From Chloroflexota bacterium (GTDB lineage: Bacteria > Chloroflexota > Anaerolineae > VGOG01), in NCBI GenBank assembly GCA_016875995.1, contig VGOG01000015.1, forward strand, positions 1 to 32,468: a stretch of 32,468 nucleotides of DNA. The letters run 5' to 3'. The notes beneath the pieces were generated by a model. It did no database searches, was not told where the DNA came from, and worked only from the letters and a program-made list of their open reading frames with translations. Below are positions 22,382 through 29,704 of the stretch, piece by piece; position 1 is the stretch's first letter; each line of letters opens with the position of its first letter. Both the position numbers and the translations under genes were made by a program.

Positions 22382-23891
22382 TCGAGTGGATTCGGGATTC
22401 GTAGACTCGTCCGAATCTACGAATCTACGAATCCCGAATTTACGAATGGAGGTGCTGAGCCAGGAGGATGTGCGACGCATCCACCGCGCCAGCCTGGAGG
22501 TCATCGAGACGGTGGGAGTGTGCTTTCCCTCGGTCCGGGCGCTGGGTATTCTGGAAGAGGCCGGGGCGGCGGTGGATAGAGAAAGCCAGATCGCCCGTAT
22601 CCCAGGCCGGATTATTGAGGAGGCCCTGGCCAAGGCCCCGCCGTCTTACGTGCTTTGCGCCCGCGACCCGGCCCTGGACCTGCCTCTGGACGGCGAGCAC
22701 TCCTATCTATCCACCGACGGCTGCGGGGTAGAGGTCATTGACCTGGACACGGGGGAGCGACGGCGTTCGACCAAACAGGATGTAGCTGAGTCAGCATTGG
22801 TGGCCGATTACCTGCCCCAGATCGCTTTCTATTGGCCCATCGTAGCCGCCCAGGATTGTCCCCCGCAGACGCGCTCCCTGCACGAGCTGGAGGCGGCCTG
22901 GAACAATACCACCAAGCACGTCCAGACCGAGTGCGTCATCACGGCCAGGGAAGCCGAAGCGGCTATCGAGCTGGCAGCAGCCATCGTCGGTGGGCGCGAG
23001 GAGCTGCGGAAACGTCCCATCCTCTCCATCATGCAGTGCACCATCAGCCCGCTGGGGCAGGATGGAGGCAGCCTGGAGGCGGCTCTGGTGGCTGCCGAAG
23101 CTGGGCTACCCGTAGGTTTCATGACCATGGCCAGTTGCTGCTCCACCGGGCCGGCCACCCTGGCCGGCAACCTGGTGGTGGGCAACGCCGAGGTCATCGC
23201 TGCCTCGGCCCTCATCGAGCTGGCCTGCCCAAGCGCGCCCATTTTCTACGCTGCGGCCCAGACGGCCATGGACCTGCGCAGCGGGGGCTACACCGGCGGC
23301 GGGCCGGAGGATTACCTGTTTGGATGGGCCACCAACCAACTGGCCGACTTCTACAGGATCCCCCTCTCCATGGGCGCCTTCGCCACCGGCGCCAAGCAGC
23401 CCGACTGGCAGGCCGCCCTGGACAACGCCCTGGCCGGCCTGATGCCCGTGCTCAGCGGGGCCGACATGCTGACCGGTGCTGGCCTGCTCTATGGCTCGCG
23501 CATTCTGTCCTACAAGCAACTACTTCTGGATTGCGAAATCTACGACGTCATCCAGGCCACCGTGCGAGGCATCGAAGTAAATGAGGAGACCCTGGCCCTG
23601 GATGCCATCAAGGCCGTGGGCGTGCGGGGAAACTATCTGACCCACAAACACACCCTGAAACACATGAGGGAGCGCTGGGTGCCCAGCCTGGTGGATCGTC
23701 GCTCATACAGCGTCTGGGAAGAAGACGGCCGGCGCGGGGCGAGGGAGTGGGCCCGCGAGAAGGCGAAGTGGATCCTGGCTAATCACCGCCCGCAGCCGTT
23801 GGAGCCCAGGCTGCGGGAAGAGCTATCCAACATCATTGATAAGGGACAAGGGACAAGGGATAAGGGACAAGAGGCATCCATCATTCCCTAA
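22377..23891 (+). CDS. Trimethylamine methyltransferase (MttB) superfamily protein 2, with repeat-derived ends
   Basis: About 504 aa from the ATG used. Family similarity starts near NLRMEVLSQEDVRRIHRASL and EVIETVGVCFPS. Central motifs are TKHVQTECVITAREAEAAIE, ASCCSTGPATLAGNLVVGNA, GAKQPDWQAALDNALAGLMP and LSGADMLTGAGLLYGSRILS, and the close is VRGNYLTHKHTLKHMRERWV. No amber codon is present. The first 20-odd residues (MSRVDSGFVDSSESTN) come from a 16-bp palindrome, and the last ones (KGQGTRDKGQEASIIP) from heptads. The start is uncertain: candidates are TTG 22329, ATG 22377 and ATG 22446. Function is expected to match its neighbours (methyl transfer from a quaternary or tertiary amine), but its distance suggests another substrate. 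Confidence 0.88.
   Translation: MSRVDSGFVDSSESTNLRIPNLRMEVLSQEDVRRIHRASLEVIETVGVCFPSVRALGILEEAGAAVDRESQIARIPGRIIEEALAKAPPSYVLCARDPALDLPLDGEHSYLSTDGCGVEVIDLDTGERRRSTKQDVAESALVADYLPQIAFYWPIVAAQDCPPQTRSLHELEAAWNNTTKHVQTECVITAREAEAAIELAAAIVGGREELRKRPILSIMQCTISPLGQDGGSLEAALVAAEAGLPVGFMTMASCCSTGPATLAGNLVVGNAEVIAASALIELACPSAPIFYAAAQTAMDLRSGGYTGGGPEDYLFGWATNQLADFYRIPLSMGAFATGAKQPDWQAALDNALAGLMPVLSGADMLTGAGLLYGSRILSYKQLLLDCEIYDVIQATVRGIEVNEETLALDAIKAVGVRGNYLTHKHTLKHMRERWVPSLVDRRSYSVWEEDGRRGAREWAREKAKWILANHRPQPLEPRLREELSNIIDKGQGTRDKGQEASIIP
22390..22439. repeat. 16-bp perfect inverted repeat at the start of mttB-like gene 2
   Basis: ATTCGGGATTCGTAGA (22390-22405) and its exact complement (22424-22439), with an 18-nt loop that itself holds GAATCTAC. 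In the mRNA it forms a strong hairpin at the start of the coding sequence. Confidence 0.85.
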
Positions 23892-23927
23892 TCCCTAGTC
23901 CCTAGCCCCTGATCCCTAGTCCCTGAG
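23841..23927. repeat. Heptad repeat array, AAGGGAC x4 facing CCCTAnn x6
   Basis: Four AAGGGAC/T heptads (23841-23868) are followed, after a short spacer, by six CCCTnnn heptads (23886-23927) in strict 7-bp register. The two halves are roughly complementary. The left half encodes the C-terminus of mttB-like gene 2. The right half lies between genes 2 and 3. Confidence 0.85.
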
Positions 23928-23944
23928 GGACAGGGAGGTGAGCC

Positions 23945-25423
23945 GTGCGACCCAAACTGGAAATCCTGGACCAAGAACTGGTAGAACGCATCGTGGGCGA
24001 GGCCTACGAGCTGTTGTGGGACCCCGGCGTGCGGGTGCACCGGGAGGGTGCTCTCAAGCTCCTGGCTGATGGCGGGGCCACAGTGGACTTCGAGAAGAAG
24101 ACCGCCAGGATACCCCAGGACATGATCGAGGAAGCGCTGAAGACCGCCCCAGCCAGCGTGGACATCTACGACCTGAAGGGGGAGCTGCGTCTGCACCTGG
24201 GGCAGGACAACGTCTACTTCTACCCCGGCGCCACCGCCCTGCAGATCATAGACCCCGCCACCGACGAGTACCGCCCTCCCGTCACCGAGGACCTGGTGCG
24301 CTTCATCCAGGTGGTGGAGGGCCTGCCCCAGCTTGACGCCCAGGCTGGCTCGCTGCTGTGCGCCGACGTGCCCAGGATGGTTTCGGACAGCTACCGCTAT
24401 TACCTGATGCTGCTCTACGGCAGCAAGCCCCTGTGTGGCGGGGCCTTCAGCATCGAGGGCTGGTATCCGATGAAGGACCTGCTGGTGGCCTACCTCGGTA
24501 GCGAGGAGGCCATCGCCGCCAAACCGGTCAACACCATGGCCATCTGCCCCTCGCCGCCCCTCCTGTGGAGCGAGATCACCTGTCAGAACCTGATGGACTG
24601 CGCCAGGTGGGGCTTGCCAGCGGTGCTCATCTCCATGCCCCTGGCCGGAGCCACCGCCCCGGTGACCATCGCCGGCGCGGTGACACAGCACACTGCTGAA
24701 TCCCTGAGCGGCGTGGTCATCCACCAGTTGGTGAATCCCGGTGCGCCCATCATCTACGGCGGCTCGCCCGCCATGTTCGACATGCGGGAGGGCACCACGC
24801 CCATGGGCTCGATCGAGACCGTCATGATCAACTGCGCCAACGTCCAGGTGGGCAAATATCTGGGCTTGCCCACTCACGGCTACGTGGGCCTGAGCGACGC
24901 CAAAATCGTGGACGCGCAGGCCGGCCTGGAGTCGGCGATGGGGGCGATCCTGGGCGCGCTGGCTGGAATCAACCTGATTTGCGGGGCCGGCATGTCCGAC
25001 TTCGAGAGCGGGCTGAGCTTCGAGAAGGTGGTAATTGACGCCGAGGTGATCGGCATGACCAGGCGGTTGCTGGCCGGAGTCGAAGCCCGTGAGGAGACCT
25101 TGGCTACAGCCTTGATGCGGGAGGTGGGACATCACGGCCACTTCCTGGCCACCGATCACACCCGGAAGTGGTTCAGAGAGGAACAGTACATTCCCTCGGC
25201 GGTCATTGACCGGGCTTCCCAGAGCACCTGGGAAAATCGTGGGGCTAAGAACGTCGTGCAACGGGCCCGCGAGCGGGCCGAGGCCCTGATCGCCCAGTAC
25301 CAGCCCCCCGACGTGCCCGTCGAGGTCCGCAAGGAACTGAAAGCTGTTATGAGCAGGGCTGCGAGGCAGTATGGGATGGACGAATTGCCGCCGTTACCAG
25401 AATTGCAACGTCGCAAAAGCTAA
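23945..25423 (+). CDS. Trimethylamine methyltransferase (MttB) superfamily protein 3, non-pyrrolysine
   Basis: A 492-aa paralogue of protein 1, sharing RPKLEILDQELVERIVGEAY, ELLWDPGVRVHREGALKLL, CPSPPLLWSEITCQNLMDCA, GGSPAMFDMREGTTPMGSIE and YVGLSDAKIVDAQAGLESAM. The end is VGHHGHFLATDHTRKWFREE. There is no internal stop and no amber codon. GTG 23945 has GGGAGGTGAG about 5 nt upstream. The repeated residues between proteins 1 and 3 point to a duplication, with protein 2 standing between them as an older member. A terminator follows at 25456. Proteins 1 and 3 may act on the same substrate class or form a mixed complex; neither is proven. Confidence 0.93.
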   Translation: MRPKLEILDQELVERIVGEAYELLWDPGVRVHREGALKLLADGGATVDFEKKTARIPQDMIEEALKTAPASVDIYDLKGELRLHLGQDNVYFYPGATALQIIDPATDEYRPPVTEDLVRFIQVVEGLPQLDAQAGSLLCADVPRMVSDSYRYYLMLLYGSKPLCGGAFSIEGWYPMKDLLVAYLGSEEAIAAKPVNTMAICPSPPLLWSEITCQNLMDCARWGLPAVLISMPLAGATAPVTIAGAVTQHTAESLSGVVIHQLVNPGAPIIYGGSPAMFDMREGTTPMGSIETVMINCANVQVGKYLGLPTHGYVGLSDAKIVDAQAGLESAMGAILGALAGINLICGAGMSDFESGLSFEKVVIDAEVIGMTRRLLAGVEAREETLATALMREVGHHGHFLATDHTRKWFREEQYIPSAVIDRASQSTWENRGAKNVVQRARERAEALIAQYQPPDVPVEVRKELKAVMSRAARQYGMDELPPLPELQRRKS

Positions 25424-25455
25424 CCTTATGCCGCTTCAACCAGACGGAAACCACG

Positions 25456-25488
25456 AAGAGGGGTCATCTCTGACTCCTCTTTGTTTTG
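25456..25488 (+). terminator. Intrinsic terminator of the mttB-like cluster
   Basis: The 11-bp stem AAGAGGGGTCA / TGACTCCTCTT (one G-U pair) has a TCTC loop and is followed by TGTTTTG. It lies 33 nt after the stop at 25423. Confidence 0.8.
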
Positions 25489-25532
25489 CCGGTTGGTATG
25501 ATTCTATTGAAAACGCGTCTCCGGTGACGGTG

Positions 25533-25613
25533 GGAGTCCCCAACTTGTTGGGGGGTTTTCTCATTCACAAACTGACTGCCTGGTGGAGACAACTCGAACG
25601 AGTTCGGGACTCC
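25533..25613. repeat. Y-shaped palindromic repeat, copy 3 (GGAGT...ACTCC)
   Basis: Outer arms GGAGTCCC (25533-25540) and GGGACTCC (25606-25613). Hairpin 1 is CCCCAA-CTTG-TTGGGG, and hairpin 2 is CGAA-CGAG-TTCG. The inner linker is longer than in copy 1, but both hairpins and the outer arms are nearly the same. It sits between two convergent operons. Confidence 0.75.
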
Positions 25614-25657
25614 GGCGCTTTCGGGTGGGGATCTATCCCACGGCACGCCGTTTTTTT
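25613..25657 (+). terminator. Second possible terminator in the convergent gap
   Basis: The stem CGGCG / CGCCG encloses a 6-bp stem GTGGGG / TCCCAC (one G-U) and is followed by seven Ts (25651-25657). Internal loops make it weaker than the one at 25456. It shares bases with the end of repeat copy 3. Confidence 0.5.
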
Positions 25658-25689
25658 CAACAAGGTATGGTATAGGGCATTGTTGGTCG

Positions 25690-26439
25690 CTATAAGATAT
25701 GCCGCAGAAAATCCTTCGTGCGCGGGTCCTGGGGGTGCTCGAACATCTCCTTCGGCGTTCCCTCCTCGACCCATACCCCATCATCCATGAAGATGATGCG
25801 ATGGGCTACTTCGCGGGCGAAGCCCATCTCGTGGGTGACGACAATCATGGTCATCCCCTCCCGCGCCAGGCGCTTCATCACGTCCAGCACCTCGCCGATC
25901 AGCTCCGGATCCAGCGCCGAGGTGGGCTCGTCGAAGAGCATGATCTTGGGCTCCATGGCCAGGGCGCGGGCGATGGCTACCCGCTGCTGTTGCCCACCGG
26001 AGAGGCGCGCCGGGTACTCGTCGCGCTTGTCCATCAGCCCCACCCAGCCCAAGAGCCGTTCGCCGATCTCAGTAGCTTGCCCCCTGGACATCCCTTTGAC
26101 CGTCATGGGCCCCTCGATGACGTTCCCCAGGGCCGTCATGTGGGGAAAGAGATTGAAGTGCTGGAAGACCATGCCGGTCTTGGCCCGAATCTGTTGGATG
26201 TGGGCACGGTGCTCGCGACCGGGCTCCCCCGCCGGAATGACCACCCCGTCAATCTCGATAGTGCCCGCCGTCGGCTCCTCCAGAAAATTCAGACAGCGCA
26301 GAAAAGTGCTCTTCCCCGACCCGGAGCGGCCGATGACTACTAACACCTCGCCCACTTCCACATCGAGATCTAGTCCCCTCAGGACGTAGAGCTTGCCGAA
26401 GCACTTCTCCAGGTTCCGAACCTTGATGATGGGTGCCAT
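25690..26439 (-). CDS. glnQ: Polar amino acid-type ABC transporter ATPase (GlnQ-like)
   Basis: A 249-aa ATPase of the PAAT family, which imports glutamine, histidine, cystine and similar. It has Walker [21 protein letters not shown], the Q-loop with [20 protein letters not shown], signature [20 protein letters not shown], Walker [15 protein letters not shown] and switch His in [16 protein letters not shown]. No Shine-Dalgarno of note is visible before the ATG at 26439. It is the last gene of the operon headed by the dual-domain binding protein. No DppD or DppF ATPase is in the window, so this protein may be the only ATPase supplied locally. Confidence 0.94.
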   Translation of the reverse strand: MAPIIKVRNLEKCFGKLYVLRGLDLDVEVGEVLVVIGRSGSGKSTFLRCLNFLEEPTAGTIEIDGVVIPAGEPGREHRAHIQQIRAKTGMVFQHFNLFPHMTALGNVIEGPMTVKGMSRGQATEIGERLLGWVGLMDKRDEYPARLSGGQQQRVAIARALAMEPKIMLFDEPTSALDPELIGEVLDVMKRLAREGMTMIVVTHEMGFAREVAHRIIFMDDGVWVEEGTPKEMFEHPQDPRTKDFLRHIL

Positions 26440-26456
26440 CTCACTTCCTCGCGTCC

Positions 26457-26490
26457 AGACTTCCGAAGTTTCCAGAAACTTCGGAAGTCT
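26457..26490. repeat. 16-bp palindrome between glnP-like and glnQ-like genes
   Basis: AGACTTCCGAAGTTTC and its perfect complement meet over a 2-nt centre, filling nearly the whole gap between the two genes. No T-run follows on the minus strand. It is a palindromic repeat or mRNA-processing hairpin, not a terminator. Confidence 0.75.
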
Positions 26491-26496
26491 TGCGAA

Positions 26497-27354
26497 TCAC
26501 TTCCTCTCACCCCGACCCATGTGAGCCTCCAGGCGAGCCTGCAGGGCCTGCAAGACAATGCACATAACCCAGTAGACGATCGCAGCCACGGTCAGCGTCT
26601 CCAGGGAGCGGAAATAGCGGCGGCCCATTTTGGTGGCGCGGTAAGTCAATTCCCAGACGCCCATCACCGACACCAAGGACGAATCCTTGATCATAGCCAC
26701 GAAGTCGTTGCCGATGGGGGGGATAACGACGCGGAGAGCCTGGGGCAGGATGATGCGGCGCATGGTCTGGCTTGGCGTCATGCCCACCGAATAAGCGGCC
26801 TCGGTCTGGCCTTTACGGATGGACTGGATGCCGGCCCGGAAGGTCTCGGTCATGTAGGCCCCGTAGCACACCCCCAGAGCCAGGACGCCGGCCGGGATAG
26901 CGGGCAATGTCAGGAGCTTCTGCGCCCCAGCCAAGCCAATTGCTTCCAACTGTTGCCCGATCTGTGGTAAGCCAAGGTACCACACGTAGACCTGAACCAG
27001 CAGGGGCGTGCCTCGGATGAAGGAGACGTAGAAGGTGGCAACGGCATTGGCGATGGGGTTCCTGGAAAGGCGTCCCAACGCTCCAATGAGGGCCAAAATG
27101 ATGGCTACGGTGATGCCTGCTGCCGACACGATCAGTGTGTATTCGATCCCCTCGATAATGAAGTCCAGCCTATCGAACATGAAATTCACGTCGAATCTAA
27201 GAAGGTTGAACACCACTCCCAGGGTGACGAAAATACCGAGCCACACCACTATCAATTTGATAACGAATCCCCGCACTTTGGCCCGCTGGCAAGCGATATT
27301 TTGCTGGGCCTCGGCCGATGGCTGAGCTACCACGACAGTAGATGTGCTACTCAT
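26497..27354 (-). CDS. glnP: Polar amino acid-type ABC transporter permease (GlnP/HisM-like)
   Basis: A 285-aa permease. A roughly 40-residue polar N-terminal tail leads into hydrophobic helices starting IKLIVVWLGIFVTLGVVFNL. The family has IEGIEYTLIVSAAGITVAII, FYVSFIRGTPLLVQVYVWYL and the coupling loop EAAYSVGMTPSQTMRRIILP, then ALRVVIPPIGNDFVAMIKDS and SLVSVMGVWEL. The ATG at 27354 has GGAGGT 6 nt upstream; the longer frame to 27495 has no such support. Only one GlnP-type permease is present, so it would work as a homodimer or with a partner. It follows dppC by 229 nt, a larger gap than elsewhere in the operon. Confidence 0.93.
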   Translation of the reverse strand: MSSTSTVVVAQPSAEAQQNIACQRAKVRGFVIKLIVVWLGIFVTLGVVFNLLRFDVNFMFDRLDFIIEGIEYTLIVSAAGITVAIILALIGALGRLSRNPIANAVATFYVSFIRGTPLLVQVYVWYLGLPQIGQQLEAIGLAGAQKLLTLPAIPAGVLALGVCYGAYMTETFRAGIQSIRKGQTEAAYSVGMTPSQTMRRIILPQALRVVIPPIGNDFVAMIKDSSLVSVMGVWELTYRATKMGRRYFRSLETLTVAAIVYWVMCIVLQALQARLEAHMGRGERK

Positions 27355-27465
27355 CAGATCACCTCCATTCAAGTTCGTAGGTAGGAGGTAACTATTCACC
27401 TGCTCCCGCCGGATCGCCAGATTCGGCGGCCGACCAAGCTGAATTTGGCTAATTCCAGTCCATGA

Positions 27466-27489
27466 GGCCTGGATTTGGCAATCCAGGCC
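27466..27489. other. 10-bp perfect hairpin in the dppC-glnP gap
   Basis: GGCCTGGATT and AATCCAGGCC with a 4-nt loop. There is no U-run on either strand. The rest of the 229-bp gap (27355-27583) shows a smaller GAGTAAG/CTTACTC hairpin and no clear promoter. Confidence 0.6.
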
Positions 27490-27583
27490 GAGCAAGGTGA
27501 GCAGTCACGGTAGGAGTAAGGCTTGTTCTTACTCAACTCTGGAGGGCGTTTTCAACCTCAGACAGGGGTTCCTGGCCCGCCGC

Positions 27584-28501
27584 TCAATCGGCGCGCAGAC
27601 GGGGATCCAAAGCGTCGCGTAGGCCATCGCCCAGCAGGTTGAAGCCCAGCACGCCCAGCATGATAGCCACACCTGGAGGAACGATGACCCACCAGGCGCC
27701 TTTGGCCAGGAACTTGTAGCAATCGCTCAGCATCGCTCCCCACTCTGGCTTTGGCGGCTGCTGTCCCAGTCCCAGGAAACCCAGCCCCGCCGCCCAGAGG
27801 ATGGCGCTCGCCAATCCCAGGGTGGATTGCACGATGATAGGTGAGAGGATATTGGGCAGTATGTGCCAAAACAGGATGCGTAGCCCCGTCACCCCAGAGC
27901 AAGTGGCAGCCGTAACGTACTCCTGCTCCCTGACCGAAAGCACCATCGAACGGGCCAGGCGGGCGAAGATGGGGATAAACACCACCCCAACGGCAACCAT
28001 GGTATTGTTCAACCCTGGCCCGCGCACAGCGACGATGGCAATGGCCAGAAGCATGGCCGGGAAAGCCAGGACGATGTCCATGCAGCGCATGATAATGTTG
28101 TCAGTCATCCCTCCAATAAAGCCGCCCAGCATACCCAGGGTCCCCCCAATGATCAAACCCATACCCACAGAAATGATGCCTACTCCCAACGAATAGCGGG
28201 CCCCATGGACTAATCGCACCACCACGTCTCGCCCCAGGTTATCGGTCCCCAGAAGGTGTTCGTGTGAGGGGGGCCTGAGCCGATCCTTGAGGCTAGAGTC
28301 TGTTTTGGGGTCGTAATCGTGTACGATGGGCGCTAGCACGGCCACCAGTAGTAAGACACCGATGATGACCATGCCCAGGCGCGCGGTATTGAGGGAAATC
28401 AATCGCCGCCAGGCATCGGCCCACAGAGAGCGCTGTCTGCGCACCGCAAAATCTACCGCTAAGTCCGTTTGACGGGCAATAGTCTCAGCCATAGCCCTCA
28501 C
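27584..28501 (-). CDS. dppC: Peptide-type ABC transporter permease (DppC/OppC-like)
   Basis: A 305-aa permease with an OppC_N region (WRRLISLNTARLGMVIIGVL) and then GTDNLGRDVVVRLVHGARYS, the classic DppC/OppC motif. GMLGGFIGGMTDNIIMRCMD and the EAA-type loop EQEYVTAATCSGVTGLRILF follow, then HILPNILSPIIVQSTLGLAS. It ends in GDGLRDALDPRLRAD, which is standard. The frame starts with GTG 28501 overlapping the dppB stop (GTGA); an ATG at 28492, three codons in, is also possible. It forms the channel with DppB. Confidence 0.93.
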   Translation of the reverse strand: MRAMAETIARQTDLAVDFAVRRQRSLWADAWRRLISLNTARLGMVIIGVLLLVAVLAPIVHDYDPKTDSSLKDRLRPPSHEHLLGTDNLGRDVVVRLVHGARYSLGVGIISVGMGLIIGGTLGMLGGFIGGMTDNIIMRCMDIVLAFPAMLLAIAIVAVRGPGLNNTMVAVGVVFIPIFARLARSMVLSVREQEYVTAATCSGVTGLRILFWHILPNILSPIIVQSTLGLASAILWAAGLGFLGLGQQPPKPEWGAMLSDCYKFLAKGAWWVIVPPGVAIMLGVLGFNLLGDGLRDALDPRLRAD

Positions 28502-29577
28502 TCGAATCGAATCTTGGGGTTAAGGAAAGCATAGGAAACGTCAACTGCCAGGTTGATCACCGCTATGACCAGAGTGATGATCAGGACAGCTACCTGCACG
28601 ACGGGGTAATCCCGGGACAGGATGGCGTCGTACACCCATTTTCCCACCCCAGGCCAGGAAAAAACCGTCTCGGTCATGATGGCTCCTGCCAGCAGACCGC
28701 CGACCTGCAGACCGATGATCGTGATCACTGGCAGGAAGGCATTCTTCAGAGCATGACGCAAGATCACAACCTTCTCCTGCAATCCCTTGGCATAGGCCGT
28801 GCGGATGTAGTCCTCCTGCAACACTTCCAACATGGCGGAGCGGGTCATGCGGGCAATAATGGCCATAGGAATAGTGCCCAGGGCGAAAGATGGCATCACC
28901 AGATGTTTGAGTGCCAGACGCAAGGCCTGATAGTTGCCTGTGACGATACTGTCAAGGGTATAAAGGCCGGTGACCGTCTGGAGTGACAGGTCAACCGGAA
29001 ACCGACCATAGGTGGGAAACCATTTCAATCTGACCCCAAAAAAGTAAATGAGCATCAGCCCCAGCCAGAAGACAGGCATGGAGACGCCCACCAGTGAGCC
29101 GATCATGCTCGCACTATCGAAAACAGAGTTGCGCCGCGTGGCAGAGATGATGCCCGCCGGGATGCCTACGGCGATGGCAAAAGCCATGGACAGGAGCGAC
29201 AGCTCCACGGTGGCCGGGAATTTCAATTTCAGCAAATCAGCGATCGGCGTACGTCCATGAACGGACCTCCCCAGATCGCCTCGCAGCAGACGGCCCAGAA
29301 AGAGAAAATATTGCGATTCGAAGAGATTCCTGAACCCTTCACCGATGCTGGCCTCACCACTAAAGACCTGGCCCACGGCAGCGGGATTCAAGAAGAGCGG
29401 CTTGTTCAACCCCAACTGTTCGCGGATGCGTTCCACGTTTTCCACGGCGGCGTGCTCGCCCAGCATGACGATCGCTGGATCGCCAGGGATAAGGTGGATG
29501 AACAGGAAAACGATGACCGTCACCCCCAACAGAGTGGGAATCAGAGAAATCAACCTGCGGATGATGTATCTGGTCAT
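28498..29577 (-). CDS. dppB: Peptide-type ABC transporter permease (DppB/OppB-like)
   Basis: A 359-aa permease (DppB is usually about 310-340 aa). MTRYIIRRLISLIPTLLGVT and IHLIPGDPAIVMLGEHA are the DppB/OppB opening. FPATVELSLLSMAFAIAVGI, SMIGSLVGVSMPVFWLGLML and the EAA loop DYIRTAYAKGLQEKVVILRH with ALKNAFLPVITIIGLQVGGL complete it. The ATG at 29577 has AAGGGGTG about 10 nt upstream; earlier in-frame codons run into the intrinsic terminator. An insert of about 25 residues between LFLNPAAVGQVFSGEASIGE and FLGRLLRGDLGRSV is common in some Chloroflexi-type DppB. It overlaps dppC by 4 nt. Confidence 0.94.
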   Translation of the reverse strand: MTRYIIRRLISLIPTLLGVTVIVFLFIHLIPGDPAIVMLGEHAAVENVERIREQLGLNKPLFLNPAAVGQVFSGEASIGEGFRNLFESQYFLFLGRLLRGDLGRSVHGRTPIADLLKLKFPATVELSLLSMAFAIAVGIPAGIISATRRNSVFDSASMIGSLVGVSMPVFWLGLMLIYFFGVRLKWFPTYGRFPVDLSLQTVTGLYTLDSIVTGNYQALRLALKHLVMPSFALGTIPMAIIARMTRSAMLEVLQEDYIRTAYAKGLQEKVVILRHALKNAFLPVITIIGLQVGGLLAGAIMTETVFSWPGVGKWVYDAILSRDYPVVQVAVLIITLVIAVINLAVDVSYAFLNPKIRFE

Positions 29578-29604
29578 TATGAAAGCACCCCTTGAAACAA
29601 GGAT

Positions 29605-29637
29605 AAAAGGGGGTGCGGGACAACCCCGCACCCCCTT
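29605..29637 (-). terminator. Strong hairpin with T-run between binding-protein gene and dppB
   Basis: On the minus strand GGGGGTGCGGG pairs with CCCGCACCCCC over a 5-nt loop, followed by TTTTATCC. It should stop most transcripts after the binding-protein gene and let a fraction read on, making excess binding protein. Confidence 0.82.
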
Positions 29638-29704
29638 CTGCTGTCATGCGCGGCTCGTGACAGAGCCCAGGCCTGGTGCGGCTAAAGACCCAGCCTCACT
29701 ACGC

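Noticed and set aside
23841-23927. Telomere or replication-origin iteron
   Set aside because: The arrays lie inside an operon and partly in coding sequence, and no replication initiator gene is present.
23888-25261. 457-codon minus-strand frame opposite mttB-like gene 3
   Set aside because: His/Gly/Gln-rich shadow of a conserved gene. Similar long shadows are found opposite mttB-like gene 1 and the fused binding protein.
20867-25423. Pyrrolysine (amber readthrough) in the MttB-like genes
   Set aside because: Each gene is full length without an internal TAG, so pyrrolysine is not encoded. They belong to the non-pyrrolysine branch.
27355-27583. Riboswitch or separate promoter in the dppC-glnP gap
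   Set aside because: Two simple hairpins are visible, but no known riboswitch core or -35/-10 pair with proper spacing could be read.
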